DNA of 14,239 nt from assembly GCA_964399955.1 (NCBI GenBank), contig CAYNST010000092.1, positions 1 through 14,239 of the forward strand, written 5' to 3'. Positions 11,982-14,239 of the stretch are shown here, in pieces. Source of the DNA: CAYNST01 sp964399955. Its GTDB lineage: Bacteria > Pseudomonadota > Gammaproteobacteria > Pseudomonadales > Cellvibrionaceae. The translations under genes were made by a program, and so were the position numbers. Position 1 is the first letter of the stretch. Each line of letters opens with the position of its first letter. The notes below the pieces were generated by a model. The model saw nothing but the letters and a program-made list of their open reading frames with translations. It was not told the origin of the DNA and ran no database searches.

Positions 11982-13982
11982 TCAGTCGAGCAAGTCTCTA
12001 ACCGTGTTAACAACGTTATCAACAGTGAAGCCAAAGTACTCCAGTACAACGTTGCCTGGGGCAGATTCGCCAAAGGTGTCGATGGAGACTGTGCGACCGT
12101 CCAGGCCTACGTATTTGAACCAGTAATCGCCGTGCGCAGCTTCAACGGCAACACGGGCCGTGACCGACAAAGGCAGCACACTCTCACGATAGGCCGCATC
12201 CTGCTGCTCGAAGATAAAGGTATTGGGCATGGACACCACGCGAATTTTAAGCCCCTCATTGCCGAGTTGCTCCCAGGCTTTGACGGCCAATGACACTTCG
12301 GAGCCGGTGGCTATAATGATGGCTTCGGGTGTGCCTTCGCAATCGCGCAGGATGTAACCTCCGCGGGCGATGGCTTTGACCTGGTCGGCGTTTCGCTCGA
12401 TAGGATCCGTGCCCTGCCGGCTGAACACCAGCGCCGAAGGGCCGGTGCGGAACTCTACGGCAGATTTCCAGGCCACCGCGCTCTCCGTGGTATCGCAGGG
12501 GCGCCAGGCGGACAGGTTGGGCGTCATACGCAGGGTAGCCATTTGCTCTACGGCCTGATGGGTCGGGCCGTCTTCGCCCTGGCCGATGGAGTCATGGGTG
12601 TAAACGAATATGCTTTGCGCTCGACTGAGCGCCGCCACACGCACCGCATTGCGGGCGTACTCCATGAACATAAGGAAGGTTCCGGAGAAGGGAATGAAGC
12701 CGCCGTGATGAGCTATGCCGTTCATGATGCCGCTCATGCCGAACTCGCGCACGCCGTAATAGATATAGTTGCCGTCGGCGTCGTCACCGGTCAGTGCCTT
12801 GAACTCGGGCCAATAGGTGAGGTTGGAGCCGCCCAGGTCGGCGGAGCCACCCATCAGCTCGGGTAACAATTTGGCGTAGGCGCCAATGGCGTTTTGCGAT
12901 GCCTTGCGGGTGGCCACTTTTTCTTGTTTTTCCTGGCACTGCTGGATGAAGGCTTCGGCCTTGGCCGCAAAATCCTCCGGCAGTTCGCCTTTGATCACGC
13001 GGCGCTCGTATTCGGCGGCAAGCTCTGGGTGGGCGGCTTTATAGGCCTGGAACCTGTCGCTCCACACTTTCTCAAGCTCAGCGCCTTTGTCTTTGGCGTC
13101 CCAGGCGCTGTAGATATCCTTGGGCACCTCAAAGGGGGCGTGCTTCCAGTTCATGTGCTCACGCGCGGCTTTGATCTCATCGTCGCCCAGCGGCGAACCG
13201 TGCACGCCGTGGGTGCCGCCTTTGTTGGGTGCGCCTTTGCCAATCACGGTTTTGCAGCAGATGAGGCTGGGCTTGTCGGTGACAGATTGGGCTTCTTCGA
13301 TGGCTTTGCGGACGCTTTCCGGGTCGTGGCCGTCCACATTGGCAATAACGTGCCAATGGTAGGCTTCAAAGCGCTTGGGTGTATCGTCGGTGAACCAGCC
13401 TTCCACCTCCCCATCAATGGAAATGCCGTTGTCATCGTAAAACGCAATCAACTTGCCCAGCTTCAAGGTGCCCGCCAAAGAGCAGGCCTCGTGGGAGATA
13501 CCCTCCATCATGCAGCCGTCACCCAGGAAGCAGTAGGTGTAATGATCGACTATGCTGTGGTCATCTTTGTTGAAATGCGACGCCAGTATTTTCTCTGCGA
13601 TGGCCATGCCCACGGCATTGCTGATGCCCTGCCCCAAGGGCCCGGTGGTGGTCTCCACGCCCGGCGTGACAAAGTTTTCCGGGTGACCGGGGGTTTTGGA
13701 GTGCAGCTGGCGGAAGTTTTTGATTTCTTCAATGGGCAGGTCGTAGCCGGTCAGATGCAACAGCGAGTAGATCAGCATGGAGCCGTGGCCATTGGAGAGG
13801 ATAAACCGGTCGCGGTCCACCCACTTCGGGTTCTGCGGGTTGTGGCGCATGAAGTCGTTCCACAGCACTTCGGCGATATCCGCCATGCCCATAGGTGCGC
13901 CTGGGTGGCCACTGTTGGCTTTCTGCACGGCATCCATGCTCAAGGCACGGATTGCGTTGGCGAGTTCTTGTCGGGCTGGCAT
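11982..13982 (-). CDS. tkt: Transketolase
   Basis: Transketolase, 666 residues, the normal length for the bacterial enzyme. It moves two-carbon ketol units between sugar phosphates in the non-oxidative pentose phosphate pathway, using thiamine diphosphate and a divalent metal. Visible features are NSGHPGAPMG with His26, the cofactor motif GDGCMMEGISHEA starting at Gly154 (Asp155, Glu160), FYDDNGISIDG, HGSPLG, and the REFGMSGIMNGIAHHGG region with the catalytic glutamate near residue 411. HDSIGQGEDGPTHQ and TGSEVSLA follow in the later domains. ATG 13982 has AGGAG six bases upstream, an excellent ribosome site. It heads the leftward tkt-pgk pair. Nothing looks damaged. Confidence 0.98.
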   Translation of the reverse strand: MPARQELANAIRALSMDAVQKANSGHPGAPMGMADIAEVLWNDFMRHNPQNPKWVDRDRFILSNGHGSMLIYSLLHLTGYDLPIEEIKNFRQLHSKTPGHPENFVTPGVETTTGPLGQGISNAVGMAIAEKILASHFNKDDHSIVDHYTYCFLGDGCMMEGISHEACSLAGTLKLGKLIAFYDDNGISIDGEVEGWFTDDTPKRFEAYHWHVIANVDGHDPESVRKAIEEAQSVTDKPSLICCKTVIGKGAPNKGGTHGVHGSPLGDDEIKAAREHMNWKHAPFEVPKDIYSAWDAKDKGAELEKVWSDRFQAYKAAHPELAAEYERRVIKGELPEDFAAKAEAFIQQCQEKQEKVATRKASQNAIGAYAKLLPELMGGSADLGGSNLTYWPEFKALTGDDADGNYIYYGVREFGMSGIMNGIAHHGGFIPFSGTFLMFMEYARNAVRVAALSRAQSIFVYTHDSIGQGEDGPTHQAVEQMATLRMTPNLSAWRPCDTTESAVAWKSAVEFRTGPSALVFSRQGTDPIERNADQVKAIARGGYILRDCEGTPEAIIIATGSEVSLAVKAWEQLGNEGLKIRVVSMPNTFIFEQQDAAYRESVLPLSVTARVAVEAAHGDYWFKYVGLDGRTVSIDTFGESAPGNVVLEYFGFTVDNVVNTVRDLLD

Positions 13983-14239
13983 TGGAGACTCCTATTGTTC
14001 AGAATGATGTGAGCGATGAATACGCAGGTGGCAACGATCTGGTCGAAACGATAAACCCGGCGACTGCAACCCGCTATTGTCACCCAGCCGCTGCCATAGG
14101 TAAACCTTCGCGCGCGCAGTGGCCGGCATGGGAGGCTGCAGCTAAAATAACGTTTGCCGAGTGTAAAAAAGAGCACCTGGTCTACTAGCTGCTTTACACT
14201 CCCTGCTCTTGACGCGCGGCACCAGCAATCACCCTATAG
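13983..14239 (-). promoter_or_regulatory. Region upstream of tkt
   Basis: 257 bases without a convincing gene; a 78-residue minus-strand frame here overlaps the tkt start and has no family character. It should hold the tkt promoter and leader, but I could not assign a good -35/-10 pair. The notable content is a set of interlocking inverted repeats at 14159-14210. The window ends before the next gene. Confidence 0.45.
14159..14210. repeat. Interlocking inverted repeats upstream of tkt
   Basis: GAGTGTAAA (14159-14167) pairs perfectly with TTTACACTC (14193-14201), and AAGAGCA (14169-14175) pairs perfectly with TGCTCTT (14204-14210). The order is A, B, A', B', so the two stems cross and cannot both form as simple hairpins. 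They could be alternative structures in a tkt leader RNA, or operator sites for a dimeric regulator. Confidence 0.55.

Noticed and set aside
12894..14012. Plus-strand open frame of 372 codons
   Set aside because: Antisense to tkt; its sequence is a mirror of transketolase codons without recognisable domains.
1..14239. CRISPR arrays, tRNA or rRNA genes, insertion sequences, phage genes
   Set aside because: I looked for spaced identical repeats, cloverleaf-like segments, transposase motifs and terminal inverted repeats and found none. The only long exact repeat is the 55-bp assembly duplication.

Overview
The window looks like a chromosomal piece of a GC-rich, polysaccharide-degrading gammaproteobacterium. 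The best indicator is a secreted GH5/CBM6 lipoprotein with long polyserine linkers, a hallmark of the Cellvibrionaceae (Saccharophagus, Teredinibacter, Cellvibrio and relatives). The housekeeping genes (nfi, tkt, pgk) and a DUF2799 lipoprotein fit that placement. It is draft or metagenome-derived sequence: a 100-N scaffold gap sits inside a gene and is flanked by the same 55 bp on both sides.

Layout. (1) 2-2089, minus strand: a compact run of small genes in the order membrane-anchored glutaredoxin, GNAT acetyltransferase (split by the gap), DUF4440/NTF2-like protein, second GNAT acetyltransferase. A back-to-back promoter pair near 2162-2200 probably drives this run leftward and the next gene rightward. 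(2) 2428-3048, plus: a DUF2799 lipoprotein. (3) 3039-4313, minus: a CPBP-family membrane protease followed by a third GNAT protein, whose 3' end overlaps the lipoprotein gene. (4) 4460-7901, plus: a tightly coupled trio of endonuclease V (nfi), a DUF2868 membrane protein and a GTPase with a C-terminal DUF3482 region, joined by 4-base stop/start overlaps. (5) 7902-8106: a convergent intergenic region with a bidirectional terminator. (6) 8107-10101, minus: a surface lipoprotein made of polyserine linker, c-type cytochrome domain, polyserine linker, CBM6 and GH5 endoglucanase, preceded by an AT-rich leader with repeated motifs. (7) 10467-13982, minus: transketolase, phosphoglycerate kinase and a doubtful 49-residue ORF. 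(8) 13983-14239: the region upstream of tkt, with interlocking inverted repeats.

How the parts relate. tkt and pgk are central carbon metabolism. The GH5 protein would release soluble sugars from beta-glucan at the cell surface, and its haem domain suggests a redox partner role, possibly for oxidative polysaccharide cleavage. The nfi-DUF2868-GTPase trio joins a DNA repair enzyme to an uncharacterised membrane GTPase pair. The small left-hand genes look like stress or small-molecule modification functions with no assignable substrates. The most notable items are the cytochrome-cellulase fusion, the nfi/GTPase coupling and the assembly artefact that corrupts a gene.
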